Source of the DNA: Pontederia crassipes
Taxonomy: Eukaryota; Streptophyta; Magnoliopsida; Commelinales; Pontederiaceae
Direction of reading: 5' to 3'
Assembly: GCA_030549335.1 (NCBI GenBank)
Contig: CM060198.1
Coordinates: forward strand, 44,370,353-44,434,352
Length of the DNA: 64,000 nucleotides
The notes under the pieces are model-generated. The model was not told the origin of the DNA and made no database searches. It was given only the letters and a program-made list of their open reading frames with translations. A program made the position numbers and the translations under genes. Of this stretch, positions 24,622 to 36,699 are shown piece by piece (positions within the stretch are counted from its first letter, which is position 1; each line of letters opens with the position of its first letter).

Positions 24622-27409
24622 TGGTAGTGATATTTGGGATTGAGTAGTGATAACTTGCTGAAATTAAAGAAAAGGGTCAATTTTTCATTTTTTTTGGTCT
24701 CCCAACTCACTAGCTGCAAGTGCACAAGTAAGTTATAGTAGACTCAAGTTGTCGTATCCACAAAGATTTGAAGTCCTAGACTACCTAAAAATAGTTTAGA
24801 CTAATCCTAATTAAGGTGGCAAAAATAGATTTTTAATTGAAAGTGAAAATAGATTTTTAACAAATGCAGAATGATAACAGGTTTGGGGTTTTGGAAATTT
24901 TTGCAAAACTGAATTATAAATGCTAGATTAATGTCTAAAAAGGTTAAACTATCAATGAGGAAGGTTCTTCTAGGAGTTGGGGTTCATCTAAATTAATTAA
25001 GGATGCATAGGATCAAGTTATCATTAAATATCCAATTTAGATTCAACTTGAAATGTAGCTGCTCTCACAGCTCAATTAGCCTTTAACTAAGAAATATATG
25101 ATCATATAGTTGTTAGTTAGGTTGAATCAAAAGAGGATCCTCATTGAAAATCAAGTTATCATTGAATGCAATTGAAGGTTCAATGCTGATTTTTACAATT
25201 CAAAGAAACTTTAGAATGATAACTTGTAATTGCAATCATAAAAAGATGGAATCATTCCAATCAATCAAACCAGGATGAAATCTACCCAAATATGGTGCAT
25301 GTGCTCCTTGATTCATCTCTGAATTCCAGGGGGATTTTAATTCAACCTCTCGGTTGCAAAATAGAATGAAATCCACACAACTCCAATTAAAGGGGTTAAG
25401 AAACATCCTATCAAAAAGAGGGGAATTCAGTGATTGTCCAATGCTCCTTGGGTCATCTCTGACTCTCAAGAATGGCCTTAAGACTACCTCTCAGTAGTGG
25501 ATTAAAATGAGGCTTAATAATGGAAATCAAAATTCAATTGGAAATCAGAAACTAGAAATTAGCAAATAGAATTCTGCAATTCAGGAAATCAGAATCATAT
25601 ATCAATGGAACTAGGTTTATCAATTGCTTCTTGATCCATCTCTGGACTGCAAGAGATCCCTAAGGTTGATCTCTCAATGATTGAATAAAATCAGGGGGTT
25701 CAATTGATAAAATAGTTTCCAGCAGGAAATCAGAAAACATATTTCATTAAAGTTCAGAAATCAGATTTGCAATATGTTTTGAGTCAAAGATAATATGCCA
25801 ACATCTTGATTCATTCCTGAACAAGATATGAGCAATGACAATATTTCAGTTACTCAATTAATCAGGTCCACAATGACAAACAAATTCAAATTGTTCAGGA
25901 AATCAGATTACGAAAAAATTAGGAAATCAGATTTTCAGGAAACCAAAATCAGAAATCAGATTTGCAACTAAATGGAATCCAGAAATCTGACTTTATCTCT
26001 TAATGCATTTCTGAAGGATGATTAGATCAAATAATACATCTCAGTCATAGTTTACAAATGGATCTAATGATAGCATGAATCAATGCAAAATAGTTCTGAA
26101 ATCTGAAAACCAGAATTGATTTCAGTGTAGGATTACAAATCAATCCATATCCATCCAAAATTAATCCAAACTACTACCCTATCCTAGAAGAAATGGAGTT
26201 TAGCTCCTCGTGTTTACAAAGCTTGACATCAAATGGAATGAGAAACAGATACAAATCATTTAAGCTTGAAGACTCTTGGCAGCAGCTTGAGCTCCTTCAG
26301 CAGCAGCTCTAGCAGCAGCCACTCTGGTCCAGAAACCCTTCTCCAAACCCTGAATGACCAGCCCCCCTTCCTCTTCCAGAAATTCCACCTTTTATATGAC
26401 TCCTCTTCACCCTTGGACCAGCATCAGATTGTTCTTTATCCTTTGATTTGAGCCACCTGTCCAATCCTGGAAGAATCTGCCTCTGCAGCACCTTTTTGTG
26501 CAGGAAAAAGTAGATGGTCCCCCCCTACTTTTTCCACTTTTTGGCCACCTTTCTCCCTGCTACAAATCCCCAAACAGCAAGCATCAAAGCCCTTGAATGG
26601 TGTTTTGACAAATAAAGATTAAGATGATGATAGTTGCTAGCTCAGATATCAAATGGTATTAGGTGTTGTGCAGGAATGAAAACTTGTATCGAAATTAATG
26701 AATTAAGGGGCCCGGAATGATAACTTATCACAAATCATGAAAATTATCCAAATGCAAGTGATTCAAAGTATTAGAAGCATCAAATGGACTAGAGTAACAA
26801 GTGAGTGCATTCAGAAATCAAATATGAATGAGATTTCTAAGAAGTGATAACTTAAAAACGATAACTTGTGATAACTTGAGTTGTAGGTTATCCAAATGTG
26901 ATGAAATTTGACTAGCAATGAGTTAGAATAATAATAAGATGATTGCTTAAGGTCCCTGTGCAGAATTAATGGTTTTGTATGTCGAAATGACAGAATTGCC
27001 CTTTAACGATAACTTGGCACTTGAAAAATGATAACTTGTTCAAATGGACTTAAAACTTTGCACAAGTTGAGATGTGACTATCCAAATATGATTTATACAT
27101 GATAATGATGGATTTAGAGCAAGAAAACCATTAAAAATTAGTTCACTCAAAATAATGATAACTTGACATATAAGAATGATAACTTGTCCTCAAAATGATA
27201 ACTTGGCATAGAATTTAAATATTAATGGATTTTGGCATTTCAGAACCTCTATGCACATGGAAATAAGTATGAAATGAGGAATATCAACTAGTTATCACAA
27301 TATATGCATTCCAAGTATAATTGGCCCAAATATAGGCAAAAATGGGACTCGATATGTATGAATTGCATCTAAAATAGGTTAGAAACATATAGTGACCAGC
27401 AAGTGATCA
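24622..27409 (-). mobile_element. Athila-like solo LTR in CACTA B, TATGT duplication
   Basis: 2788 bp, minus orientation, TGATCACTTGCTGG...CTACCA, flanked by TATGT at 24617-24621 and 27410-27414. It is a diverged relative of the Athila LTRs at 3235 and 12938: the GATAACTTG phrases, the GTTGTCGTATCCAC boundary phrase and the LTR start agree in order. It interrupts the DUF4218 region of B's transposase. Confidence 0.9.
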
Positions 27410-27414
27410 TATGT

Positions 27415-27935
27415 GTGGCTCAAAGTACTTTGAAGTAAAGTTTGGCACCTCCTCAATGAAATATGCTTCATATATGGAGCCTTCAATTTTCGCCTTATTC
27501 TTCACCTTCCTTAGTGTAGTACACTTGTTGCGCTTGTTCTACCAATATGAATGGATCATATGACTTAATCAACGACATTTTAGCTCCACCAATTTAAACT
27601 TTTAATCGATCCGAACTCCTTTCTCTGGACCGAACCAACGACATTTTAGCTCCATGACTTTGTTTGATATTCTCAAATAAGACAATTCTATGATGTCTTC
27701 TATAACGCCGTAGTAATCGAAGTTGTTGTCCCCGTACATGCTTTCTAGAACACATATGCCGCTATTAATAGTTGAACGTTGTCTCCTATATTCTTCTGTA
27801 TGAATTCTATATCCATTAACTATGAAGCCACAGTAACTAATAACTTGTTTCTTCGATCCATGATCCAAATCTCGAATTTTTAAAGCTATGACTGAGCCAT
27901 TAATAACCTACGAGAAAATTTCATCAAAAGTTATA
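27415..27935 (-). pseudogene. CACTA B: extra partial TNP2 3' segment
   Basis: From 27500 down to 27415 the minus strand encodes KVKNKAKIEGSIYEAYFIEE, the DUF4218-side sequence that continues left of the solo LTR. Immediately upstream (27505-27935) is a second copy of DUF4216 (HGSKKQVISYCGFIVNGYRI, then EYRRQRSTINSGICVLESM), duplicating the one at 23880-24190 and lying in the wrong order for a normal gene. This is a rearranged duplication, not one gene. Base-level similarity between the two copies is high. Confidence 0.75.
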
Positions 27936-27949
27936 AATGACCTATTAAT

Positions 27950-28848
27950 AGTTCTATGATGTCTTGAGCTTTCTCCATCTTTCTCCTTTTTGATCAAATT
28001 TGAACATTCATTTTTGTAGTGTCCAATCTTTTTACATTCAAAGCAAGTTATTTGACTTTTGCTTAATGATCTTCTCTTGGAATAGCATTTCTTCTTCTTA
28101 GCGAATCTGAGATATTTGTCAAGCTTCTTTTCATCAAGATCCTCATCTTCTTCACTTGTATCTTCCTCATCTTTGTTTGCTTTCAATACAAGTGTTTTTC
28201 TTTTTAGAGTATTTACTTCTTCATCCTCCTTGATCCCAATCTCAAGGTCAAGAGTGAACCTATAAGATCATCAAAGTCCAACTTGTTTAAGTCATTTTCT
28301 TCAATCACCGTCCTCTTTGTATGCCACTTGAAGGAGAGAGACCTGAGAAACTTTTTCACTTTTTGAGGATTAGTCCTTGGCTCGCCCAAAGAGGCTAAGA
28401 CATTTATAATATCATTGAAGCGAACAACTATCTCATTAATAAATTCATTTTCAAGCATTTTAAAAGAATCATATTGATGATTTAAAATATTTAATCTAGA
28501 CTCCTTAACTTTATCCGTTCCTTCACGAGTAATAATGAGTTTTTTCCAAATATCATTAGCACTTTCACAACTAAAAACTCGATTAAACTCCGTTGGATCC
28601 AAAGCACAATAAAAAATATTTTTAGCTTTCCAATCTAATTTTACTGAAAGTCTTTCTCCTTCGGTATATTCAAAAGATTTTTTCTTACTTAAATCAAAAC
28701 CATTTTGAATAATGTCCCACATATCAATATCAATAGAACAAACATAGGCTTGCATCCTAATTTTCCAATATGCAAAATTTGATGCATTAAATAGTGGAGG
28801 ACGATTAATAGATTGACCTTCGAAAAAATCGGAACCACTTGATGCCAT
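27950..28848 (-). pseudogene. Copia gag region (UBN2 type with CCHC knuckle)
   Basis: The start MASSGSDFFEGQSINRPPLF and the phrases FYCALDPTEFNRVFSCESA and GTDKVKESRLNILNHQYDSF are those of the UBN2-type gag of plant copia elements. Near the C terminus ITCFECKKIGHYKNEC is a CCHC zinc knuckle. The gag lies directly after the primer site. The region is broken and truncated. Confidence 0.9.
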
Positions 28849-28891
28849 AGCTCTAAAGATATTTTTTAAATCTTAAAGCTATAGCAACTTG

Positions 28892-28903
28892 GCTCTGATA
28901 CCA
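28892..28903 (-). other. Primer binding site, initiator tRNA-Met type
   Basis: TGGTATCAGAGC on the minus strand, two bases beyond the LTR end, complementary to the 3' end of initiator tRNA-Met. Confidence 0.9.
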
Positions 28904-28905
28904 AT

Positions 28906-29923
28906 TGTAGGATCGAAAGCACCAAGAGGGGGGGGTGAATTGGTAAAATTAAAATTTCCAAAAATTCACCTTCGGAGAAAAATGATAAAAATGATCACAA
29001 AAAATAAGGATAATGCGTACATGAAGAATAACGAACAAACACAAGAAGCCACGATATATTGACGAGGTTCGACCCCAATACTTTGGCCTACGTCCCCGCT
29101 CCGAAGATTCACTATCTTTCTCTTTTCTTGTAGGAAGAGAACAACCTTCTTTAAACAATCACGCCTTCTTCTTTGCTCAAGAGACTAGGCACACCTCTAT
29201 ACAAGGAGCTCTCAATCTCACCAGATTCAGAAAGGAAATGTTCCCTCTAACTCTTTTCGTTTACAAAAATTTTTCTCACACTCAAGACTAAGAAAAGAAA
29301 ACGGAAGAAATTTGCAACTCTATGCTCAAAAACTTGAGAGGAGCTATAGGATGTTCTTTCTTGCTTGGATGAATTTTCTTCAGGCTTTGGCACTCCTTTT
29401 ATCGGCTCCTAGGGGTGAGAATTCATTTAAAAAGTCTCCCCCAAATTTCTCCTCAAAATTCTAGCCGTTACTGTTCATTTGACTAATGGGCTGGTCGACC
29501 GCTGGGATGGGCCGGTCGATCGTTGGGATGGGCCGGTCGACCGGTCTATATGACCGTTGTCTCATTTCTGCGCTTTGACGTTGTCTGGTCGACCGGTCCT
29601 TTGACCGATACAATGACCGGTAATGTCTAGACGTCGACCGGTCTATATTGCTGTCGACCGGTCTATCGACCGATATAGTCTCGATGTCGACCGACATCTT
29701 TTCGTCTTTCCTTCCATCAAATATCAGTCGATCGGTGCTCATGGTCGGTCGACCTGTCGGTCAACCGGTCGTGTTGAAACTTTTTCTTCCAACTTTTAGT
29801 TTGCTGAATTCCTCTGCGAATCTGTTCATATTAATCCTACACCTATATTATCATCACTTGAGAGTAGATTAGTAACTTTTAGGTCCAATTTAATTTGTTA
29901 TCATCAAAACATAGGATTCAACA
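28906..29923 (-). repeat. 5' LTR of the truncated copia element
   Basis: 1018 bp, TGTTGAATCC...GATCCTACA on the minus strand. It shares layout with the solo LTR at 16793-17978, including a block (29480-29770) crowded with GGTCGACCGG and GTCGACCGG palindromes. Confidence 0.9.
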
Positions 29924-29929
29924 GGGGAG

Positions 29930-30325
29930 GGTGGCGGAGGTGGATGGCGTAGGTGGAGGCGGAAGGTGGCAAAGGCGAAAGGCGGTGGAGGAGGCGGAGG
30001 GCAGTGGAGGCGAATGGAGGCGGAGGAGGCAAAGGCGAATGGTGGCAGAGGAGGCATAGGGCAGCGGAGGGCGAGCCGCGAAGGAGCACAGACGGTGGGC
30101 GGAGGGCGACAGAGGTGGATTGCGGTGGAGGATTCGAATGGGCGGCAGAGGAGGCGGAGGCAGATGGCGGCGGAGATTGGCACAGGGCGAATCAAAGGAA
30201 AACGAAGCGAGTTCGACGAGGGTGGGGTCGGGCGTCGGAGCAGCGAGCGTCGACCGTCGGGCGTCATCTGTCGTGGTGGAAATCGGCGAGCAGTAATAGT
30301 AAAAAGTAAAAACACAGAAGAGGGG
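29930..30325 (-). other. Purine-rich (GGAGGCGG) segment of CACTA B
   Basis: Counterpart of the CCTCCGCC-rich segment of A, at the same place between subterminal repeats and transposase. Frames are open on both strands because of composition. No domain is recognised. Confidence 0.5.
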
Positions 30326-30339
30326 TTAGGGATTTAAGT

Positions 30340-32152
30340 TAAGTATTTAGCGCCTCAATTAGATGTGACGCTACTTAGACGCTACAAAGGTGCCATAGTC
30401 GAGCGCTATTTCGAGGCTGTAGGGATGCTATATCGAATTTTCTTCCTAATTTAACATTATATGTGTGAGATTAAGTGATAATAATATGCATATGTGCACG
30501 AGTTATATATGTCTATTTATATATCAATATGTGCCCGATTAAGTGAGAGTAATAAAAAGTCAGCTAATGCGGCGTTATAGAGAAGCTAATGCGTTCTAAG
30601 ACATTGTAGCAACACAATAGTGTCGTAATAGCATCTCTGCTAACTTAGCGTCTCACTATGGAGATGCCAGGGCGGCGCTAAGTGTTTTTCTATATTCTAA
30701 TTTTCTATTATATGTATGTAATTTTCTTTATCAAGATATCATCTCATCGCATTGTGCCCCATTCCAGTTGTTTTGTTTCCTTCCCACAATCTAAAAATTC
30801 TGGAATGCATATAGAATTATTCATGTATGTATATAAAATTATAAGTCTATATGTATATGTGTATATAACAAAATTGTGTGTGTATATATATATATATATT
30901 TAATATATGCGTATGTATATGTCTACGTGTGAGAGATTAAGCCACAACAATGTGTTTATCTATATGTATTATAAGTATATACGTGTATGTATATGTCTAT
31001 ATATGTGCAAGATATATATAGATAATGTGTATATGTATACGTATTCCAAGTATATATATGTATGTATATGTTTACATGTGCGAGATTAAGTGATGATAAT
31101 ATGTATATGAGTACTTATTATATATAAGTATAAGCATATATGTGTGTTTATATGTCTATGTGTGCCCGATTAAGTGAGTGTGATAAAAAGTCGGCTCCTG
31201 CAGCGCAATACAAACGCTATTGAGTCATTAAAATGTATTAGCGACACAATAGCGTCGACATAGCGTCTCATTCATTTTAACGTCATAGTAAGGAGACGCT
31301 AGAGAGATGCCAATAGTGTCTCGGCGTCGACCAAGATTGCGGCTCTAGTGTGGTGCTAGGTAGATGCTATTGAGCCTCCATTGAAATGCTAAAATGGGAT
31401 AATTTGTAACAAATCATGTCTTTTAATTCAACCATCATAATTTCATGATTAAGAATATAAAAATAATATATGTATAACTAAGATATGATATATATTGTAT
31501 GGATAAATAACATATATAATATAGGTAACAAATTATATATTTAGGAACACTCCTATGATGTAGACATATATAAGTAATCATGTAGGAATACATATATATG
31601 TTGAAGTTACATATACAATATTTAATTTATTTATTGATTAAAGTATAGTATACATAATATATAGGGTTGCGTCAAAATAGATAACATATAGTGATATAAA
31701 TATAGATAGCCTATATATAATTAGCTATTTCTCAATTAACATATATAGTTATGATATGCCAAGTAACTGTTAAAATAGTGCTTCTTCATATTGGCGTCTA
31801 CATAGTGTCGTCTTAAATGTGACGCCATCTAGCATCTCTATAGCCTCTTAGAAGGTGTGACGCAAGGTTCGCGTTGAAAGCTGTCGACGCGAGAACAGCG
31901 CTAGGTTCTCCCATGCACTTTCGCTTCATGGCACGCAATAATGAAGGGGTAACTGGCGTCGCTATGGCACCTACATTAGCGCTTATTTCTGGAAACGCTA
32001 AGAAAACACTAATGAGACGCTATTCAGAGGCAAGTAGCATCTCCTACTTAGGACACATAAGGGATGCCATAACGGCACTAGTGGCATCAATTTAGCCTCA
32101 CCATGTTTCGAGACGCTATTATGCGTCGCTAATCGCTAGTTTTCTTGTAGTA
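30340..32152 (-). repeat. Right (5') terminus and subterminal repeats of CACTA B
   Basis: Three dense blocks of GACGCTA/TAGCGTC words (30340-30680, 31190-31400, 31790-32140) separated by AT-rich ATATGTATATG-type runs (30680-31160 and 31480-31740). The terminus is GCTAGTTTTCTTGTAGTA. No gene. Confidence 0.85.
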
Positions 32153-33480
32153 TTCTCGATGAAGCAAACGAACCTTTATGGGATGGATGCGTGAAGCAAA
32201 CTACACTTGAAATCAGAATTTAATATGAGTGAAAGTTATTTTGACCAGATGATTGCCATTATTAAGAGTATGCTTTCAGCTTCACATAAATTATCGAGAA
32301 ATTTTTAAAGGTGCAAAAGATTGATGAGAGATTTAGGGTTGGAATATCAGAATATTCAAGCATGTCGTAATCATTGTATGTTATATTACAAGGAAAACAA
32401 TTGACTTATGAGTTGTTTTATTTGTGGTAAGCCTAAATACAAGCCGAGAAAGACTTTTCAAAGTTAAAAAAAAATTGGCAAATGCAATATTCAGATACTT
32501 TCTCATTATTTCAAGATTACAACAATTATTTCTTACTGAAAAAACTACATCATTTATGAGGTGGCACAAAGAAGGGGCACGTGATAATCAAAATTCCATT
32601 ACACATCCTTCGGACGCGAAGGCATGGAAACGATTTGATGCACTTCATCTGATTTTTTCTGCAGAATCATGCAATGTTAGATTAGGACTTTGCACCGATG
32701 GCTTCAACCCATTTGGCTCATCAAGTACTGCTTATTCATGTTGGCCAGTTTTTGTGACACCTTATAATTTGCCTCCAAGTATGTGTATGAGATGAGAGAA
32801 CATATTGCTTACCTGTATGATCCTAGGTCCTCGATCTCTTGATAAAAGTTTAGATATTTACTTAAGACCTTTGGTTGATGAACTCAAGATGTTGTGGGAG
32901 GATGGTGTGGTTACATATGACAAATCTAAAAGGCAAAATTTCATTATGAGAGCCGCATTAATGTGGACCATAAGTGATTTTCCAGCATATGGAGTGGTTG
33001 GAGCACGAAAGGTAAACTTGCTTGTCCCATATGTGGAAAGAATACAAAATTATTTTATTTGAAAAATTGTAGGAAAGTTTGCTGGTTTGATTGTCATAGG
33101 ATGTTTGCCGTTGGAGAATTCGATGCATCATGATTGAAACTCATTTAAAAATAATACAACCGAGTACACATTGCCTCAAAGTCATTTGATGGGACAAGAA
33201 GTGCTAGAGCAAGTAAACAAGCTTAATGAAATCTCATTTGGATTGAAGGCCAGTTCTTACAAGTAAATTGGGTTTAGAAGTGTGCATAATTGGGAGAAAA
33301 GAAGTATCTTTTGGGAGTTGTCTTATTAGTCTTCAAACTTGTTACGTCGTAATTTGGACGTCATGCATGTGGAGAAGAACATATTTGACAAGATCTTCAA
33401 CACTATTATGGATGTTAAAGAAGGAACAAAAGATAACATATAGGCGCGAGAAGACATGTAAGTTATATGCAGAAGACTAG
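32153..33480 (+). pseudogene. CACTA A TNP2 transposase, core
   Basis: Continuation of the gene split by element B. Phrases in TNP2 order: DEANEPLWDGC (from 32155), ACRNHCMLYYKEN (about 32350), RWHKEGARDNQNSITHPSD (about 32570), NVRLGLCTDGFNPFG (about 32680), SCWPVFVTPYNLPPSMCM, PLVDELKMLWEDGV (about 32880), ALMWTISDFPAYG, and NLDVMHVEKNIFDKIFNTIM (about 33355). This is the transposase that acts at the CACTA termini. In-frame stops and shifts occur several times, and the part between here and DUF4218 is shortened. Not functional. Confidence 0.9.
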
Positions 33481-34467
33481 AGTTAGATATCATTCATCTT
33501 CAAAATGGTAAATGTTATATAATTTAAAATGAATCATTGTTATGTGATTTCATTAACTGACAATTATGAATTCAAGAAATTTGAACAATTACATTGAAAA
33601 ATCAATTCGTTAGTTTTAGGCGATAAATTATTGAAACTACGAGACGAACATTTTGTTGATTGATTGAGATGTGAAGTGAGAATTCTTTTCGATTGTCCGT
33701 AATTATTACTGTCATTTATAACTTTTGATGGACCTTTCTAGTAGGTTATTAATGGCCCAATCATAGATTTAAAAATTTGAGATTTGGGTCATGGATTAAA
33801 GAAACAAGATATTAATTATTGTGGCTTCATAGTTAATGGATATAAATTCCATACAGAAGAATATAGCCGACAACGTTCAACTGTTAATAGCGGCATATGT
33901 GTTCTAGAAAGCATGTAGGGGGGACATCAACTTTGATTACTACGACATTATAGAAGATATCATAGAATTGTCTTATTTAAGAATATCAGACAAAGTCAAG
34001 GAGCTAAAATGCCGTTGGTTCAATCCAAAGAAAGGAGTTCGGATCGATCAAAAGTTTAAATTGGAGGATATTAACTCTCGATTGAGACTTTAGTCATACT
34101 ATCCATTCATATTGGTAGAACAATAGCAACAACTGTACTACACTAAGTATCCATTGAAAAGAACCAAGGATGAATGGTGGGCATCATGCAAAGTGAGAAG
34201 TAGACTATTCTTAGCAGAAACAATGATAAAGGAAACATCATCCATATACAATGATGTGCCCGTACTATTAATTAAGAAGATCGAGTGAATGAAATGATTG
34301 ATGTAGTCATTGAAATTGAGAATATTCAATTAGTCAATGACGTTGAGCCAATGCAAGAGTTCAATTCAAATGATCTCTTAGAAGTGGACGTTGACAATTT
34401 TATTGACGATAACTCGAATCAAAATTATATCGACGACAATGAAGATGACTATTACCATATGTCCTAG
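33481..34467 (+). pseudogene. CACTA A TNP2 transposase, DUF4216 and acidic tail
   Basis: DUF4216 lies at about 33780-34080 (GLKKQDINYCGFIVNGYKF; SREYIEELSYLRISDKVKEL-like segments) and is followed by an acidic tail (NEMIDVVIEIENIQLVNDVE, then DDNSNQNYIDDNEDD). It aligns with 23450-24190 of element B read on the other strand. Homology stops at about 34460, where the rest of element A is missing. Confidence 0.85.
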
Positions 34468-34772
34468 GGATTAATTGAAAACAAATTAGGCCAAAAATTT
34501 TAAAGTGTTACAAGACAAAGACTCCGAAATTACCATATTTTACATGAAAAATGTTTTCGCTTCTACTCAAATTCTATGGAAATCCATTCCTCTATAAAAA
34601 CGGACGTCTGACAGTCGTAAATAACTTATGCTAGGGTCTAGAACCAAAGTTTTCAAGCCAAGAACTTAGGAGTAATTCTGAAGAATGAAGGAGAAGACTT
34701 CTGCGCGATACACTTGAGCTAGGATTGTGCAGCAGTTCATCGTCATCTCTGAACAATACTCTTTGTCATATA
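34468..34772. other. Unassigned sequence, possibly gypsy LTR edge
   Basis: A minus-strand TGTAACACTTTAAAATTTTT start at 34506 looks like the beginning of a gypsy LTR, but the body is not recognised. No gene. The sequence continues beyond the solo LTR at 35958. Confidence 0.3.
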
Positions 34773-34895
34773 TGTAACGCTCAAGATTCTCTTAGGATTA
34801 AAAGAAAATAAAATAAAAACTCAAAAGGGGAAAAAATAAAATCTAGATCAGATTTGAGGAGGAGTTTGTTTCCAACCATAACTCTGAATCTCCTC

Positions 34896-34903
34896 CTATA
34901 AAT
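34896..34903 (+). promoter_or_regulatory. TATA box of the solo LTR
   Basis: TATAAATA about 125 bp inside the LTR start, upstream of a C/T-rich leader; position fits an LTR promoter. Confidence 0.5.
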
Positions 34904-35088
34904 ATGAGGCCAAATCAAACAAACCAGCCCCTTATTTTTCCCCACAAGTCGGCCCTAATTTCCTCTCATTTTTGTGCATCTCTCTCCCCCTCTCTCGCGT
35001 TGGGCTGTTGCCGCTAATAGAAGGGAAATCAGGAGACGTGAACACCGACGACAACATGCCTGGACAGAGAGGAACATCCGAAGAAAGA

Positions 35089-35143
35089 GGAAGAAGAAGA
35101 AGAAGAAGAAGAAGAAGAAGAAGAAGAAGAAGAAGAAGAAGAG
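35089..35143 (+). repeat. (GAA)n microsatellite
   Basis: About 17 uninterrupted AAG/GAA units inside the solo LTR leader. Confidence 0.95.
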
Positions 35144-35994
35144 AGTAAACAGTTTCTTGGACAGAAACTTGCAAAGTATGGAATATGGTAGATTCTTCCT
35201 AGAATCATGATTTTAGATGTGAAACATGCTATGATAGATCCCTAGTATAAGTCCCTTGATTTATGATGATTCTAGATGCCGGCTATCGTCGAAAAAAATG
35301 AATGGGACGCACACCGCGCGCTTGCGTAGTTTTGCATAAGAGGAACCCGGCCAAGGTTCCACAGAACCCAGTGCGGGCAGGTCCATACTAGGACCGAGTT
35401 CGATGGAACTCGGCCGAGTCCGCCATTGTCGCGAGCGCAAATCTCTGCAACGAAGAAGAACCCGGCCCGGGTTGATGATGACCCGGTCCTGGCAGTTCCA
35501 CGACGAAGTCGCGCTCGGCCGTAACTTCTGCCGAGCGGTCGACCGATTCATCGAATCGGCCGACTGACCAGCTAAGTACTAACCCGGCCCGAGTATGACC
35601 TACACCTGACCCGAGCCATGTCTTGATTTCCTCCGATGATGCCCTTACGAACTCAGCCTGGGTTCTACCCAAATCAGCCCGGGTTTCGATACTGATTAGT
35701 TAATTTTTATGATCTTTTGACCCTTGATTCATGTGTGTAATCTGATCTAAATCGTGATATGATTATGTTATTTATGCCCTCAATAATGATGATGTCTATT
35801 ATGACTTTATGATGGCTTAAGTCTTCCGCTTTTATTAATGTTTAGTTGACCAGTCAAAGTCTTATTTTTGGTCAATATGATGTACACGTAAGGATGTCCC
35901 GTAGCGTTCTCGAAGCGTATTCTACCTTGTGATGGGATGCGATTTGGGGACGTTACAATATATGTTGTTGGAATAATATTTTAGACTTTAATGT

Positions 35995-36081
<87 letters not shown>

Positions 36082-36082
36082 C
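35995..36082 (+). repeat. (TCTA)n microsatellite
   Basis: About 21 perfect TCTA units just right of the solo LTR duplication. Confidence 0.98.
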
Positions 36083-36387
36083 TGTGCTCTGGATTATTAG
36101 TTTTCATTTTATCTTTCTGTTTTAGTTGCAAGAGTTTTAGTGTAAGAATAATTTGAATTTTTGTTAATTGAATAATAGTTAGTTTAGAGTGAATTACTTG
36201 GGGTTGATTATTAACTGGATAGTACTGCACTCAATTTTTATTTCATAATCTTCTTTCAAAATTGTTTATTAACTTTTATGTTGAAACAATCTATGCCACA
36301 ATCTAATAGAACCGAGTGCAATATTTGATTGTATGGTCTTCTTCATTGATCCAACTAGGAGATTAGGAATTACGACACATAGCATCT
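36083..36387 (+). repeat. Probable Tat/Athila-type LTR remnant, left part
   Basis: No gene. This and 37789-38167 read as one sequence interrupted by the MULE. The right part ends with TTGCTAGCTATATCATTATCA followed by ATTTTTG, the LTR end and start of spacer seen in Athila/Tat elements. Low confidence. Confidence 0.35.
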
Positions 36388-36396
36388 TAATTTCAA

Positions 36397-36622
36397 AGGT
36401 TATTTTCATAAACTTTCTTTAAACTATCACGATTTTTTGCATCTAACTCCAAACTACGAAGTTATTTTTTTTATCCTTTAACTATCGTGTTTTTTCCACT
36501 TTAAACCTTCCGTCCACTTTTGTGATATTTTTTGTTACATTTGCTTTTTTTCATTTATGAAAATACTAAATCACCCCTCATCATGTAATGCATCAAATAA
36601 CAAATATAAAAAATAAAATATA
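36397..36622 (+). repeat. Left TIR of the Pack-MULE
   Basis: Inverted match to 37553-37779 with scattered mismatches; shared phrases include TAAACTATCAYGATTTTT and CCGTCCACTTTTGT. Confidence 0.93.
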
Positions 36623-36699
36623 AGGAAAATTTTCGGAAAAGGTCGACCTGAGTCATTGATAAGAGAGGAGGGAAAGCTTTCCCTATGTTGGTGTGCACA

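Larger units (their letters stand above)
27936..29923 (-). mobile_element. Truncated Sirevirus-like Ty1/copia element
   Basis: Minus orientation: 5' LTR 28906-29923, primer site, then gag; everything downstream of gag and the 3' LTR are missing, the copy ending abruptly near 27936 against CACTA B DNA. The LTR start TGTTGAATCCTATG is familiar from Sirevirus-type elements. It is a broken remnant. Confidence 0.85.
20318..32152 (-). mobile_element. CACTA (En/Spm) element B, inserted in the TNP2 gene of A; TTC duplication
   Basis: Ends are CACTACAACAAAA at 20318 and TTTTCTTGTAGTA at 32152 (the last base is A where G is usual), flanked by TTC at 20315-20317 and 32153-32155. Genes read leftward. 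Order from the right end: subterminal repeats, GGA-rich segment, copia insertion, duplicated TNP2 3' part, Athila-like solo LTR, TNP2 C-terminal part, TnpA-like gene, left subterminal repeats. The TNP2 core is missing, so the copy is not autonomous. It is closely related to A: the DUF4216 and C-terminal segments align base for base over several hundred bases. Confidence 0.9.
34773..35957 (+). mobile_element. Solo LTR, gypsy-like, ATATA duplication
   Basis: 1185 bp, TGTAACGCTC...GGGGACGTTACA, flanked by ATATA at 34768-34772 and 35958-35962. Its central part (35340-35700) is packed with AACCCGGCC / ACTCGGCCGAG words, also seen in the minus-strand LTR at 54420-54760. A TATAAATA box is at 34896-34903. 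No internal region. Confidence 0.88.

Noticed and set aside
29953-30337. Overlapping frames of 118-141 residues in the purine-rich block of CACTA B
   Set aside because: Same composition effect as in CACTA A.
30682-31089. Tyr/Ile/Met-rich frames
   Set aside because: They come from ATATGTATATG repeats in the CACTA B end.
32130-32160. CACTA B right end taken as the right end of CACTA A
   Set aside because: The TTC duplication pairs with 20315-20317, not with the ACT before 2870, and A's transposase continues to its right.
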